From Candidatus [Bacteroides] periocalifornicus (GTDB taxonomy: Bacteria; Bacteroidota; Bacteroidia; Bacteroidales; CAJPTX01), in NCBI GenBank assembly GCA_001421095.1, contig LIIK01000057.1:1-13910 (forward strand): a stretch of 13,910 nucleotides of DNA, read 5' to 3'. The position numbers and the translations under genes were made by a program. The notes beneath the pieces were generated by a model. That model ran no database searches and was not told the DNA's origin. It worked only from the letters and a program-made list of their open reading frames with translations. Every line of letters begins with the position of its first letter. Positions within the stretch are counted from its first letter, which is position 1. This document shows positions 1 to 7,176 of the stretch, one piece after another.

Positions 1-382
1 AAGGCCGGGACGCCGCAAAGGCCACCATCAGCAGCGGGGTAAGCACCACCACCGGGTAATCGCCCCCCAGCACCACCTCTACCCCCGTACTCCACCAGAG
101 AATAGCCACATAGAGCGAGGCAGGGGCAAAGCCGAACGTGATGAGGTCGGCCAGCGAATCGAGCTGAACCCCTAGGGGCGACTGAACCCGCAACGCCCGC
201 GCCGTGAGCCCATCCCAAAAATCGAAGAACGCCCCCGCGAATATCAGGATAATCCCCGCAACCAGCCCCCCCGCACGCGAAAAAAAGAGCGTCGTATACA
301 CCACGGTTACCGCCGCGGCCCCGCAGAGCAGATTGAGGAGCGTGATGAGATTGGGTATCGCACGCTTGAGCTTTAGGAGCAT
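1..382 (-). CDS. pssA: CDP-diacylglycerol-serine O-phosphatidyltransferase, N-terminal part (left-arm copy)
   Basis: Mirror copy of the partial gene at 13529-13910. The ATG is at 382-380 and the frame runs off the window at base 1 after 127 codons, so roughly the C-terminal half is missing. The CDP-alcohol phosphatidyltransferase signature lies at residues 54-79, with Asp54, Asp57, Gly58, Ala61, Arg62, Gly71, Asp75 and Asp79 all present. Reading outward, the gene follows lepA after a 683-bp repeat-rich gap. The truncation falls at exactly the same codon as in the other arm, as expected for a duplicated contig end and not for an independent gene copy. Confidence 0.85.
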   Translation of the reverse strand, partial: MLLKLKRAIPNLITLLNLLCGAAAVTVVYTTLFFSRAGGLVAGIILIFAGAFFDFWDGLTARALRVQSPLGVQLDSLADLITFGFAPASLYVAILWWSTGVEVVLGGDYPVVVLTPLLMVAFAASRP

Positions 383-504
383 AGCCGTTTTATTATGATG
401 AGATTGTAGAATGAATCGAAACCGCTGCAAAAGGCGCATAGAGGGTTTTCTTCCTTCTTGCTGGTAAAGAGTTTTCAATCACGCAATTCCATTTCTCGAA
501 GAGC

Positions 505-530
505 GTAGCGACGCGGCGTGCCGCGTCGAG
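505..530. repeat. GC-rich hairpin repeat, copy 1 (left arm)
   Basis: A 9-bp perfect stem at 509-517 and 520-528 (cgacgcggc / gccgcgtcg) separated by two bases, preceded by gtag. This is the core of the repeat family found in each intergenic gap of the unique sequence. Its upstream flank (472-518) resembles the flank of another copy at 3122-3168 without gaps. Confidence 0.85.
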
Positions 531-558
531 ATAAAGAATTTGCCGCAGATTTTCACAG

Positions 559-745
559 TTCTACCCATTGGCGAGATCTGCTATCGCGCTCTTGGTAGGG
601 GCGATGCCGTAGGGGCGGGCCGAGAGTTGCCCGCCCTTCATCTTCATACATACACCCGCCCTTCATTCACCCGCGAGTGCCCGCCCTGATGGATCTCCTG
701 CGTTTGTAGCGACGCGGCGTGCCGCGTCGCGATTCTAACGATGCC
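559..745. repeat. Composite intergenic repeat, unit A (left arm)
   Basis: First of two diverged tandem copies. Shared parts in order are a TTCTA..C.ATTG start (559), a cttggtaggggcg block (591-603), an exact 47-bp segment (623-669, again at 871-917), a second cccgcc-rich block, and the hairpin with TTTGTAGCGAC flank (704-731). The offset to copy B is 236 bp at the start and 248 bp in the middle, so copy B carries about 12 extra bases. Confidence 0.85.
704..731. repeat. GC-rich hairpin repeat, copy 2 (left arm)
   Basis: TTTGTAGC flank, then a 10-bp perfect stem at 709-718 and 721-730 (gcgacgcggc / gccgcgtcgc) around a gt centre. A further 9-bp inverted repeat at 736-754 (taacgatgc / gcatcgtta) follows directly. 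Confidence 0.88.
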
Positions 746-794
746 GCATCGTTATAACGAAATTATCGTTTTTTTTGGCAGCTGAGAACCGCAT

Positions 795-995
795 TTCTAT
801 CTATTGACAAGACTGCGCATTACATCCTTGGTAGGGGCGGTGCCGAGCGCAGCGAGTGCCCGCCCTCCCAAGAGTTGCCCGCCCTTCATCTTCATACATA
901 CACCCGCCCTTCATTCAACCGCATATGCCCGCCTGTTCGGCTCCCCGGCCTTTGTAGCGACGTGGCGTGCCGCGTCGCGATTAAAACAGTACCGT
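795..995. repeat. Composite intergenic repeat, unit B (left arm)
   Basis: Second diverged copy of the composite unit at 559-745. It contains cttggtaggggcg (827-839), the exact 47-bp segment (871-917), and the hairpin at 951-979. The end is set where obvious similarity fades. Confidence 0.82.
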
Positions 996-1008
996 ATCGC
1001 GATTCTAA
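951..1008. repeat. GC-rich hairpin repeat, copy 3, plus two degenerate units (left arm)
   Basis: TTTGTAGCGAC start at 951, a perfect 10-bp stem except one strand-symmetric wobble (957-966 / 969-978), then two degenerate roughly 20-bp units that end in the family's acc pattern. It lies just downstream of the lepA stop codon, at 1066 on the minus strand. Confidence 0.82.
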
Positions 1009-1065
1009 CCCATCCCCTGTTTACCTGCCTTCCCCACTTCCCGCAACCATCCTGAGATTTCCCCA

Positions 1066-2853
1066 TCAATCCATCTTCAGCACCGCGAGGAAAGCCTCCT
1101 GCGGCACCTCCACATTGCCCACCTGGCGCATGCGCTTCTTGCCCTTTTTCTGCTTCTCCAGCAGCTTACGTTTGCGGGTGATATCGCCACCGTAGCACTT
1201 GGCCGTCACGTCCTTGCGCACCGCCTTCACCGTCTCGCGCGCTATGATTTTCGCACCTATAGCCGCCTGTATCGCTATGTCAAACTGCTGGCGGGGGATA
1301 AGCTCCTTGAGCTTCTCGCACATCTTACGGCCAAAATTATAGGCGTAGTCCCTATGAATCAGCGAGGAGAGCGCATCCACCCTATCGCCATTCAACAGAA
1401 TATCGAGCCGCACCAGCGTGGTGGTCTGGAAACCGTTCACGTGGTAATCGAAAGAGGCGTAGCCACGCGATATGGACTTCAGCTTGTCGTAGAAGTCGAA
1501 CACAATTTCGCTCAGCGGCATGGTGAACGTGAGTTCCACCCGGCACGAGGTCAGAAACACCTGGTTCTGCAGCACCCCACGCTTGTCTATGCACAGCTTC
1601 ACCACCACGCCCAGCGAGTCTGAGTTCGTTATCACCTGCGCCAGTATCGTAGGCTCCTCTATGTGGTCAATCAGCGTCACATCGGGCAGCCCGCTGGGGT
1701 TGTGCACCTCCAGCAGCTCGCCACGGGTGGTGTACACGCGGTAGCTTACGTTGGGTACCGTGGTTATCACATCCATGTCGAACTCGCGGTAGAGCCTCTC
1801 CTGCACAATCTCCATGTGCAGTAAGCCGAGGAAACCGCAGCGGAATCCAAACCCCAGAGCCAGCGAACTCTCTGGCTCGTATGACAGCGAGGCATCGTTG
1901 AGCTTGAGCTTCTCCAGCGAAGCCCGCAAATCCTCATACTCATCAGCATCCACGGGGTACACCCCCGCGAACACCATCGGCTTCACCTCCTCAAAACCCG
2001 CTACCGCCTGGGTGCAGGGATTCTCCACGTGGGTTATGGTATCGCCCACCCGCACCTCGCTCGAATCCTTGATGCCCGAGATGATGTAGCCCACATTCCC
2101 AGCCCGTATCTCCTTCTCTGGCGATAGCCCCAGCCTTAGTGCCCCCACCTCGTCGGCCTCGTAGGCGTGATTATTGCTGAAGAACTTCACCTTATCGCCC
2201 GCGCGGATGGTGCCATTCATCACCCGGAAGTAGGCGATGATCCCCCGGAACGAATTGAATACCGAGTCGAAAATCAATGCCTGTAGCGGTGCATTCTCAT
2301 CCCCTTTAGGCGCGGGTATGCGGTCTATTATGGCATCCAGCACCCTGTCGACCCCCTGCCCCGTCTTGGCGCTCACGGCCAGTATCTCCTCCCGCTTACA
2401 GCCTATGAGCTCTATAATCTGGTCTGACACCTCATCCACCTTGGCCGACTCCATGTCGATCTTATTCAGCACCGGGATGATCTCCAGATCGTGGTTCAGC
2501 GCGAGGAAGAGGTTCGATATCGTCTGGGCCTGTATACCCTGCGAGGCATCTACCACCAGCAGCGCCCCTTCGCACGAGGCGATAGCTCGGCTCACCTCGT
2601 AGGAGAAATCCACATGGCCGGGGGTGTCTATCAGGTTCAGCATGTAGCTCTCACCGCCGCGCTGGTACTCCATGCGGATGGCGTGACTCTTGATGGTGAT
2701 CCCCTTCTCCCGCTCCAGCTCCATATTGTCGAGTACCTGCGCCTGCGCATCGCGCTCATTTATCGCATGGGTGAGCTCTATCATACGGTCGGCCAGCGTG
2801 CTTTTGCCGTGGTCGATGTGCGCGATTATGCAGAAATTCCTTATCCTCTCCAT
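1066..2853 (-). CDS. lepA: Elongation factor 4 (LepA), ribosome-dependent GTPase (left-arm copy)
   Basis: Identical mirror copy of the gene at 11058-12845: 595 aa, complete, with the GTPase motifs AHIDHGKS (11-18), DTPGH (76-80), NKID (130-133) and SAK (161-163), and the conserved lysine/arginine-rich C-terminal tail. It reads away from the window centre, between the lipoprotein gene (518-bp gap upstream) and pssA (683-bp gap downstream). A genuine second identical lepA in opposite orientation would be exceptional, because bacteria normally carry one copy. This is a strong reason to distrust the duplication. Confidence 0.97.
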   Translation of the reverse strand: MERIRNFCIIAHIDHGKSTLADRMIELTHAINERDAQAQVLDNMELEREKGITIKSHAIRMEYQRGGESYMLNLIDTPGHVDFSYEVSRAIASCEGALLVVDASQGIQAQTISNLFLALNHDLEIIPVLNKIDMESAKVDEVSDQIIELIGCKREEILAVSAKTGQGVDRVLDAIIDRIPAPKGDENAPLQALIFDSVFNSFRGIIAYFRVMNGTIRAGDKVKFFSNNHAYEADEVGALRLGLSPEKEIRAGNVGYIISGIKDSSEVRVGDTITHVENPCTQAVAGFEEVKPMVFAGVYPVDADEYEDLRASLEKLKLNDASLSYEPESSLALGFGFRCGFLGLLHMEIVQERLYREFDMDVITTVPNVSYRVYTTRGELLEVHNPSGLPDVTLIDHIEEPTILAQVITNSDSLGVVVKLCIDKRGVLQNQVFLTSCRVELTFTMPLSEIVFDFYDKLKSISRGYASFDYHVNGFQTTTLVRLDILLNGDRVDALSSLIHRDYAYNFGRKMCEKLKELIPRQQFDIAIQAAIGAKIIARETVKAVRKDVTAKCYGGDITRKRKLLEKQKKGKKRMRQVGNVEVPQEAFLAVLKMD

Positions 2854-2873
2854 CCGCTACCAGTATTACGACG

Positions 2874-2904
2874 CGAAAGTAAGGAATTTACTTGAATTGT
2901 CAGA
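2874..2904 (-). promoter_or_regulatory. Possible lepA promoter (left arm)
   Basis: Read on the minus strand this is TCTG, 19 bases, TACTTTCG: one mismatch to each half of the Bacteroidetes TTTG / TAnnTTTG promoter at proper spacing, just upstream of the lepA ATG (2853). Confidence 0.45.
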
Positions 2905-2945
2905 TACCTCCGTAAAACTCCTTTGAACGATGCGGCGCGGGGGCG

Positions 2946-3047
2946 TTTGTAGCGACCGAGACGGGTTATAATCAACAATGCGGCGTTTTTAGAACGCGCA
3001 ATGCAGCGTTTTAGAGCGCGCAACGTGGCACGCCACGTCGCTACAAA
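2946..3047. repeat. 102-bp MITE-like element with 11-bp terminal inverted repeats (left arm)
   Basis: TTTGTAGCGAC at 2946-2956 and its exact complement GTCGCTACAAA at 3037-3047 bound the element. Inside lie two similar tandem units of 23 and 22 bp (2977-2999 and 3000-3021, both AATGC[GA]GCGTTTT...CGCGC), then a perfect gtggc/gccac hairpin beside the right end. It has no coding capacity. I infer a non-autonomous mobile repeat, and I see no target-site duplication. Confidence 0.7.
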
Positions 3048-3190
3048 AACCGCGAGCCCCCACCAACGCCCGTGGGCACTCAATCTCCCGCGCTGCATTC
3101 CCCATCCTCATGGATAAATAGGTTTCAATCAATCACTTCTGGCTATCGAGGGAGGCAGCGATGCGGCGTTTTAGAGTGCAACGTGGCGTG

Positions 3191-3340
3191 CCGCGTCACA
3201 TCTAGGACACCGCATCGCGTCTAGGATGGCGCAGCTGCGTTTGTAGCGACGTGGCGCGCCGCGTCGCGGTCCAAAACACCGCGTCGCATTCCAAAACACC
3301 GAACCGCGTTCCAAAACACCGCGTCGTGTTTAGAGCGGCC
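3191..3340. repeat. Array of degenerate 20-bp units with embedded hairpin (left arm)
   Basis: Three units in exact 20-bp register at 3261-3280, 3281-3300 and 3301-3320, each ending CCAAAACACC, with a decayed fourth at 3321-3340. The best unit is GCGTCGCATTCCAAAACACC. Two further diverged units (tctaggacac, tctaggatgg) occupy 3191-3230. Between them sits a TTTGTAGC-flanked hairpin with a near-perfect 10-bp stem (3246-3267). The spacing is too short and the copies too degenerate for a CRISPR array. Confidence 0.82.
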
Positions 3341-3371
3341 CAGCATCATCCTATGACGTTGGCCGTTACGC

Positions 3372-4238
3372 CTACTGATTCGCCCCCTCTTCCTTCAGCT
3401 TTTCATCCGCTACCACGTAGCCCGAGCCCACGTAGCCCAGCCCATCGCGCACATTCGTATAGCCAACTATGGGCATGGCAAAGGGGTTACCACCCTGCGC
3501 CTCCAGGCGATGCTCATCCTGCAGATAGCGATAGGTATGCTCATCCACCTCGCACACCATCAGGCACTTGTTGGGTTCTTCTCCAAAAGATATTCCGCCC
3601 TCACCCATGGCGTTAGAATTGTAAATCAGGTGCCCATCCACCGAATGCTCGCTCGATAGCAGTTTCACATCCCCCAAACCCCTCGCGGTAGAGGTGCTAT
3701 CAACCCCCAGGCTAATCCAAAAATAGCGGCGCGGGGTAGCAGGCACGTCAATAGTGACAATCTGCCCCTTTGACGATGCGCGGTATGACACCCTCGGCCG
3801 ATTTACAGCCAGCCCAAGGCACTCACCCATCACCGCAGCAGTCCCACCACCCTCTACCCGCACAGCATACCGATGCCCAACGGCTATCGGCAGCTGAGCC
3901 GTGGGCAGCACGTAGCTCCCCCATGCACTGCTAAACCCTAGCACCAGGCGCTTACCCTCGGTGAGATCCTCCACTGTCACCACCGCGTGCTCCAGCGGTG
4001 AATTCTCCTGGCCAAACCCCATACGACGCGATGGAATCCACTTGTTGTACGACAGCGGTAGCGACTCCGAAACGTACACCGGCACAGTATCTGCATCGGT
4101 GCGTAGAAAGGCCTGCACCACATATTTTCGCTTGGAGCCCTGCAGCTTGAAATCATCGGTCACCTCTACCATGTTTATGCTGCACCCCAAGCCCAGCACA
4201 GCCATACCGATGGAAAGCAATAGGATTCTAGGATTCAT
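3372..4238 (-). CDS. DUF4249-like outer-membrane lipoprotein (left-arm copy)
   Basis: Identical mirror copy of 9673-10539 (288 aa from the preferred ATG at 4238-4236; a 306-aa frame begins at 4292). It has a short lipoprotein signal with Cys19 and a beta-rich body. It lies 123 bp downstream of the TonB-dependent receptor in the same direction, the usual arrangement for this receptor/lipoprotein pair in Bacteroidota. Family assignment is from sequence pattern only. Confidence 0.75.
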   Translation of the reverse strand: MNPRILLLSIGMAVLGLGCSINMVEVTDDFKLQGSKRKYVVQAFLRTDADTVPVYVSESLPLSYNKWIPSRRMGFGQENSPLEHAVVTVEDLTEGKRLVLGFSSAWGSYVLPTAQLPIAVGHRYAVRVEGGGTAAVMGECLGLAVNRPRVSYRASSKGQIVTIDVPATPRRYFWISLGVDSTSTARGLGDVKLLSSEHSVDGHLIYNSNAMGEGGISFGEEPNKCLMVCEVDEHTYRYLQDEHRLEAQGGNPFAMPIVGYTNVRDGLGYVGSGYVVADEKLKEEGANQ

Positions 4239-4300
4239 GGGATTAATTTTTTTGAATGGAACAAGAACTCCGAAATATTCGATTTTGCCCACCCTGCCCT

Positions 4301-4327
4301 CGTAGCAACGTGGCGTGCTGCATTGCG
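4301..4327. repeat. GC-rich hairpin repeat, decayed copy in the receptor-lipoprotein gap (left arm)
   Basis: cgtagcaacgtggcgtgctg followed by two unit-like stretches (…cctaaacacc, gcattgcg…) between 4301 and 4365. It is a diverged member of the hairpin-plus-unit family, with several stem mismatches, inside the 123-bp gap of what is probably one operon. Confidence 0.65.
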
Positions 4328-4361
4328 CCCCCTAAACACCGCATTGCGCGCGCCCCATTCC

Positions 4362-6734
4362 CTAGAAATTGAACGTTATCGACACCGAGGGGATAATGGG
4401 GAATAGGCTCGCCTTCTTCACCTGGACCCTCTCTTGCAGCTTGCCATCCGCACTGGTCCGTTGGGTATCGAGCAGGTAGAAAAACGGATTCTTACGGTTG
4501 TACACATTGTAGATATCGAACGACACAACCCGCTCGTAGTAGCGCTTCTGCTTCACCCACTGCACCCCCACATCCATCCGGTGATACGCCCCCATGCGCA
4601 TTCCATTGTACTCGCCATACTCCATGATACGCCTGGTGCTATGGTGTTTTGAGAGGGGTAAACCGGCCCCATCGTAGAGCGCCACTGGCAGCGTAAAGGC
4701 ATTCCCCGTACCGTAGACCCACGTGCCCGACACCCGCCAATTTGCATTGAAATGGTACATCAGCACTATCGAGACGTCGTGCCGCCGATCATGGCTCGCC
4801 CAGAAGGAACGGCCATTGTTGATCTCCGGGAATTGCATCCGCGTCCAGGAGAGCGTGTACCCAATCCATCCGTTCAGATTGCCCACGCGCCGCTGCAGCA
4901 GGAATTCCACCCCCGCGCTCCAGCTACTCCCGCGTACCACCCTATTCTCCCAGAATCCAGCCGTACTCCCCAGCGCATCACCAGGGGAGAAGTAGCCAGC
5001 CCCCTCCCGATAATGGAGCACCCCGCGGCTACGCTTGTAGTAGCCCTCCAGGCTGGCGGTAAGATTCCAGGGGAGATCCTGCGTAAGCCCTGCGGCCACT
5101 ATCCAGCTCCGCTGTGGCGGCAATTTGCGCGTGGCTGGCACCCAGAGATCTGTGGGGAGGCCAAACCCCGTGCGCATAAGCATATGGAGATGCTGCGTCA
5201 TCATGGCAAACGAGGCCTTGGCCGACAGCCTATCGGTAAGATAGATGGATGTGGAGAGACGAGGCTCAACGCTCACCCGGTTCAGATTCTTGGTGGCGTA
5301 GTGCGAGAGACGGAACCCTGCATTCAACCGGCCCCAGCCCCAGAGCCGCATGTCATCCTCCACGTAGAGGGCGTTCTCCGCCGAGTAGACGTGCACCCTA
5401 TCGCGCGTATCCTGGCCGAGCATCTCAGACCTCGCCTCCACCGCGCTGGGGGTGAACTGATACCCCAATGCCGCGCCGCCAAAGCGCACCGTGTGCCATG
5501 CGTGGGGCTGCCACTGGAAATCGAGCTTGACCCCTCCATTCTGGATTCCAGAGTAGAATCGCTGCCAGAAATGCTCGCCCGCAAAGCGCAGATCGGCATA
5601 CACGCTGAAACGGTATAAGCTGTAGATACCCGTAGCATTCATGAAGAGCGATGGGCTAAAAACATGATTCCAACGGAGCGTGCCCGTAGCGTTGCCCCAC
5701 CAGAGCCCAAACTCGCTCTCAGAATTATTGTCGTCCTTCTCCCGTAGCCCGAACTTATCGCGGCCAAAATACCCGCTGAGGTAGAGACGATCTCGCGGGT
5801 TCACCTGCCAGTTCACCTTCGCGGTGAAATCGTAGAAGTAGAGGCTTGGCACCCCGGTGGATAGCGACATGAAGGGTCTCAACAGCGCATCGATGTAGGT
5901 GCGCCGCGCCGTGACCAGGAATGAGGCTTTATCCTTCACTATAGGGCCCTGCACCGATGCATTCGCCGCCACAAAGCCCACCCCCACCGAGCCGTGGTAC
6001 TCGCGCAGGTTGCCGTCGTCCATCACAATATCGAGAACCGAGGCCAACCGCCCGCCGTACCGCGCCGGGAATCCCCCCTTCACCAGCTCTATACTCTTGA
6101 TAGCCTGTCCGTTGAATAGCGAGAAGAAGCCCAACAGATGGTGGGCATTGTACACCGGGGCATCGTCGAGAATGATGAGATTCTGGTCTGCTCCCCCGCC
6201 CCGTACATAGAGGCCGCTGGTGCCCTCACGCCCCTTCTGCACACCCGGCATCAGCTGTACCACTCGCATCACATCGCGCTCGCCCAGCAGCATAGGGGCC
6301 TCGAGCATCGCGCGCTTGGGTATCGACACCGTCCCCATGCGCGCGCTCCGGCTCCCCTCATGGTGCTGCTGCCCCTCCACCAGCACCTCGGCTATCGTAG
6401 CATCGGGCCGAAGGTAGACCGTGATCACGCTATCGGGAATCTGCGCAACCACGAGTCTACGAGGCGCATAGCCCACATAGCTAACCTCTATGGTATCAAC
6501 CCCCTGCGGAATCCTAAAGGAGAAGAATCCATAGCTGTTGGTTGCCGTGCCAATGGTCAAACCCCGCGCCACAACGTTTGCCCCAAGGAGGGTCTCGCCC
6601 GAGGTGGAATCGCGCACGTAGCCGCTCACAACCCTCGGCTGTAGCTGCGCAAGTGCTGGCCGCATCCCCAAAAACAGCAACAGCAATCCAAGCCCTGCCA
6701 ACCCACGCCCCAGAAACTGTCTCCCACTACGCAT
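4362..6734 (-). CDS. TonB-dependent outer-membrane receptor with carboxypeptidase-like N-terminal domain (left-arm copy)
   Basis: Identical mirror copy of the receptor at 7177-9549: 790 aa with signal peptide (cleavage after Ala29), CarboxypepD_reg-like domain (about 34-118), plug (about 130-245) and beta-barrel ending in the aromatic C-terminal residue Phe790. It reads away from the centre, with a strong promoter match at 6832-6863. The two copies form a divergent head-to-head pair only because of the palindrome. Confidence 0.95.
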   Translation of the reverse strand: MRSGRQFLGRGLAGLGLLLLFLGMRPALAQLQPRVVSGYVRDSTSGETLLGANVVARGLTIGTATNSYGFFSFRIPQGVDTIEVSYVGYAPRRLVVAQIPDSVITVYLRPDATIAEVLVEGQQHHEGSRSARMGTVSIPKRAMLEAPMLLGERDVMRVVQLMPGVQKGREGTSGLYVRGGGADQNLIILDDAPVYNAHHLLGFFSLFNGQAIKSIELVKGGFPARYGGRLASVLDIVMDDGNLREYHGSVGVGFVAANASVQGPIVKDKASFLVTARRTYIDALLRPFMSLSTGVPSLYFYDFTAKVNWQVNPRDRLYLSGYFGRDKFGLREKDDNNSESEFGLWWGNATGTLRWNHVFSPSLFMNATGIYSLYRFSVYADLRFAGEHFWQRFYSGIQNGGVKLDFQWQPHAWHTVRFGGAALGYQFTPSAVEARSEMLGQDTRDRVHVYSAENALYVEDDMRLWGWGRLNAGFRLSHYATKNLNRVSVEPRLSTSIYLTDRLSAKASFAMMTQHLHMLMRTGFGLPTDLWVPATRKLPPQRSWIVAAGLTQDLPWNLTASLEGYYKRSRGVLHYREGAGYFSPGDALGSTAGFWENRVVRGSSWSAGVEFLLQRRVGNLNGWIGYTLSWTRMQFPEINNGRSFWASHDRRHDVSIVLMYHFNANWRVSGTWVYGTGNAFTLPVALYDGAGLPLSKHHSTRRIMEYGEYNGMRMGAYHRMDVGVQWVKQKRYYERVVSFDIYNVYNRKNPFFYLLDTQRTSADGKLQERVQVKKASLFPIIPSVSITFNF

Positions 6735-6831
6735 TGATAACCAATTGTCTATTGAGCAATAAATAAAGATTACGCTACGCGAAAATGCGTATCAAACTTA
6801 CCGATTCAGAAGAACACGCTGTACCACGCGG

Positions 6832-6863
6832 CAAAGGTAGATATAATATAAACACCGGCCAAA
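6832..6863 (-). promoter_or_regulatory. Receptor promoter, Bacteroidetes type (left arm)
   Basis: Minus-strand TTTG, 20 bases, TACCTTTG: an exact match to both consensus halves, about 98 bp upstream of the receptor ATG at 6734. Mirror of 7048-7079. Confidence 0.7.
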
Positions 6864-7047
6864 TGCACCCGCAAGCAGGATACGGGAGGGATCAACTCTA
6901 CACCAACGCCGTACCAACCAAAGACCTGGGCCGCTTCATGTTCGGATTTCGCCTTAAGGCGAAATCCGAACATGAAGCGGCCCAGGTCTTTGGTTGGTAC
7001 GGCGTTGGTGTAGAGTTGATCCCTCCCGTATCCTGCTTGCGGGTGCA

Positions 7048-7079
7048 TTTGGCCGGTGTTTATATTATATCTACCTTTG
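7048..7079 (+). promoter_or_regulatory. Receptor promoter, Bacteroidetes type (right arm)
   Basis: TTTG at 7048-7051, 20 bases, then TACCTTTG at 7072-7079. This matches the -33 TTTG and -7 TAnnTTTG elements of the Bacteroidetes primary sigma factor without mismatch and at accepted spacing. Transcription would begin near 7086, leaving an untranslated leader of about 90 nt before the ATG at 7177. No operator or riboswitch is evident in that leader. The start codon has no Shine-Dalgarno sequence, only A/T-rich DNA, as is common in this phylum. Confidence 0.72.
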
Positions 7080-7176
7080 CCGCGTGGTACAGCGTGTTCT
7101 TCTGAATCGGTAAGTTTGATACGCATTTTCGCGTAGCGTAATCTTTATTTATTGCTCAATAGACAATTGGTTATCA

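Larger units (their letters stand above)
383..1065. other. 683-bp gene-free gap between lepA and pssA, filled with repeats (left arm)
   Basis: No credible gene. Both strands contain short open frames, but they run through repeated DNA and show no recognisable protein. The stretch holds three GC-rich hairpins (about 505-530, 704-731, 951-979), two diverged tandem copies of a composite repeat (559-745 and 795-995), and a pssA leader next to 382. A small hairpin with eight Ts lies at 756-776 on the plus strand, opposite to both neighbouring genes. Confidence 0.8.
2854..3371. other. 518-bp gene-free gap between lipoprotein gene and lepA, filled with repeats (left arm)
   Basis: It contains the lepA leader and probable promoter (2874-2904), a 102-bp element with 11-bp terminal inverted repeats (2946-3047), another hairpin copy (3178-3199), and an array of degenerate 20-bp units with hairpin (3191-3340). 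An open frame at 2841-3098 runs through the repeats and into lepA and is not considered a gene. Confidence 0.8.
6735..7176. other. Mirror-symmetric central region between the two receptor copies
   Basis: 442 bp that is its own reverse complement, with the axis at 6955/6956 (CTTAAG in the middle) and no loop. It contains two copies of the receptor promoter facing outward, and two overlapping 106-codon open frames (6785-7105 plus, 6806-7126 minus) that exist only because a frame crosses the axis. The sequence within about 90 bp of the axis (6956-7047 in the right arm) has no assignable function. Because of the fold-back, what truly lies upstream of the receptor in the genome is lost. Confidence 0.85.

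Noticed and set aside
750..776. Intrinsic terminator (small hairpin followed by eight Ts, plus strand; mirror 13135-13161 on minus)
   Set aside because: The stem is only 5 bp and A/T-rich, and no gene on that strand ends nearby; both neighbouring genes run the other way.
3191..3340. CRISPR-like array
   Set aside because: The 20-bp units abut without unique spacers, are degenerate, and no cas genes are present.
4752..5618. 288-codon open frame opposite the receptor gene (mirror 8293-9159)
   Set aside because: An antisense shadow of a GC-rich coding sequence; no domain is recognisable, and the sense strand clearly encodes the receptor plug and barrel.
6785..7126. Two overlapping 106-codon open frames crossing the centre, encoding the identical protein on opposite strands
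   Set aside because: They exist only because a frame continues across the palindrome axis and overlap the receptor promoter. In the right arm alone, the minus-strand frame (7126 to 6956) could be the start of a divergent gene, since its codons look plausible, but I recognise no family and its continuation is lost.
6735..7176. Divergent, bidirectional promoter controlling two receptor genes
   Set aside because: The head-to-head arrangement is created by the palindrome; the unique sequence contains one promoter and one receptor.
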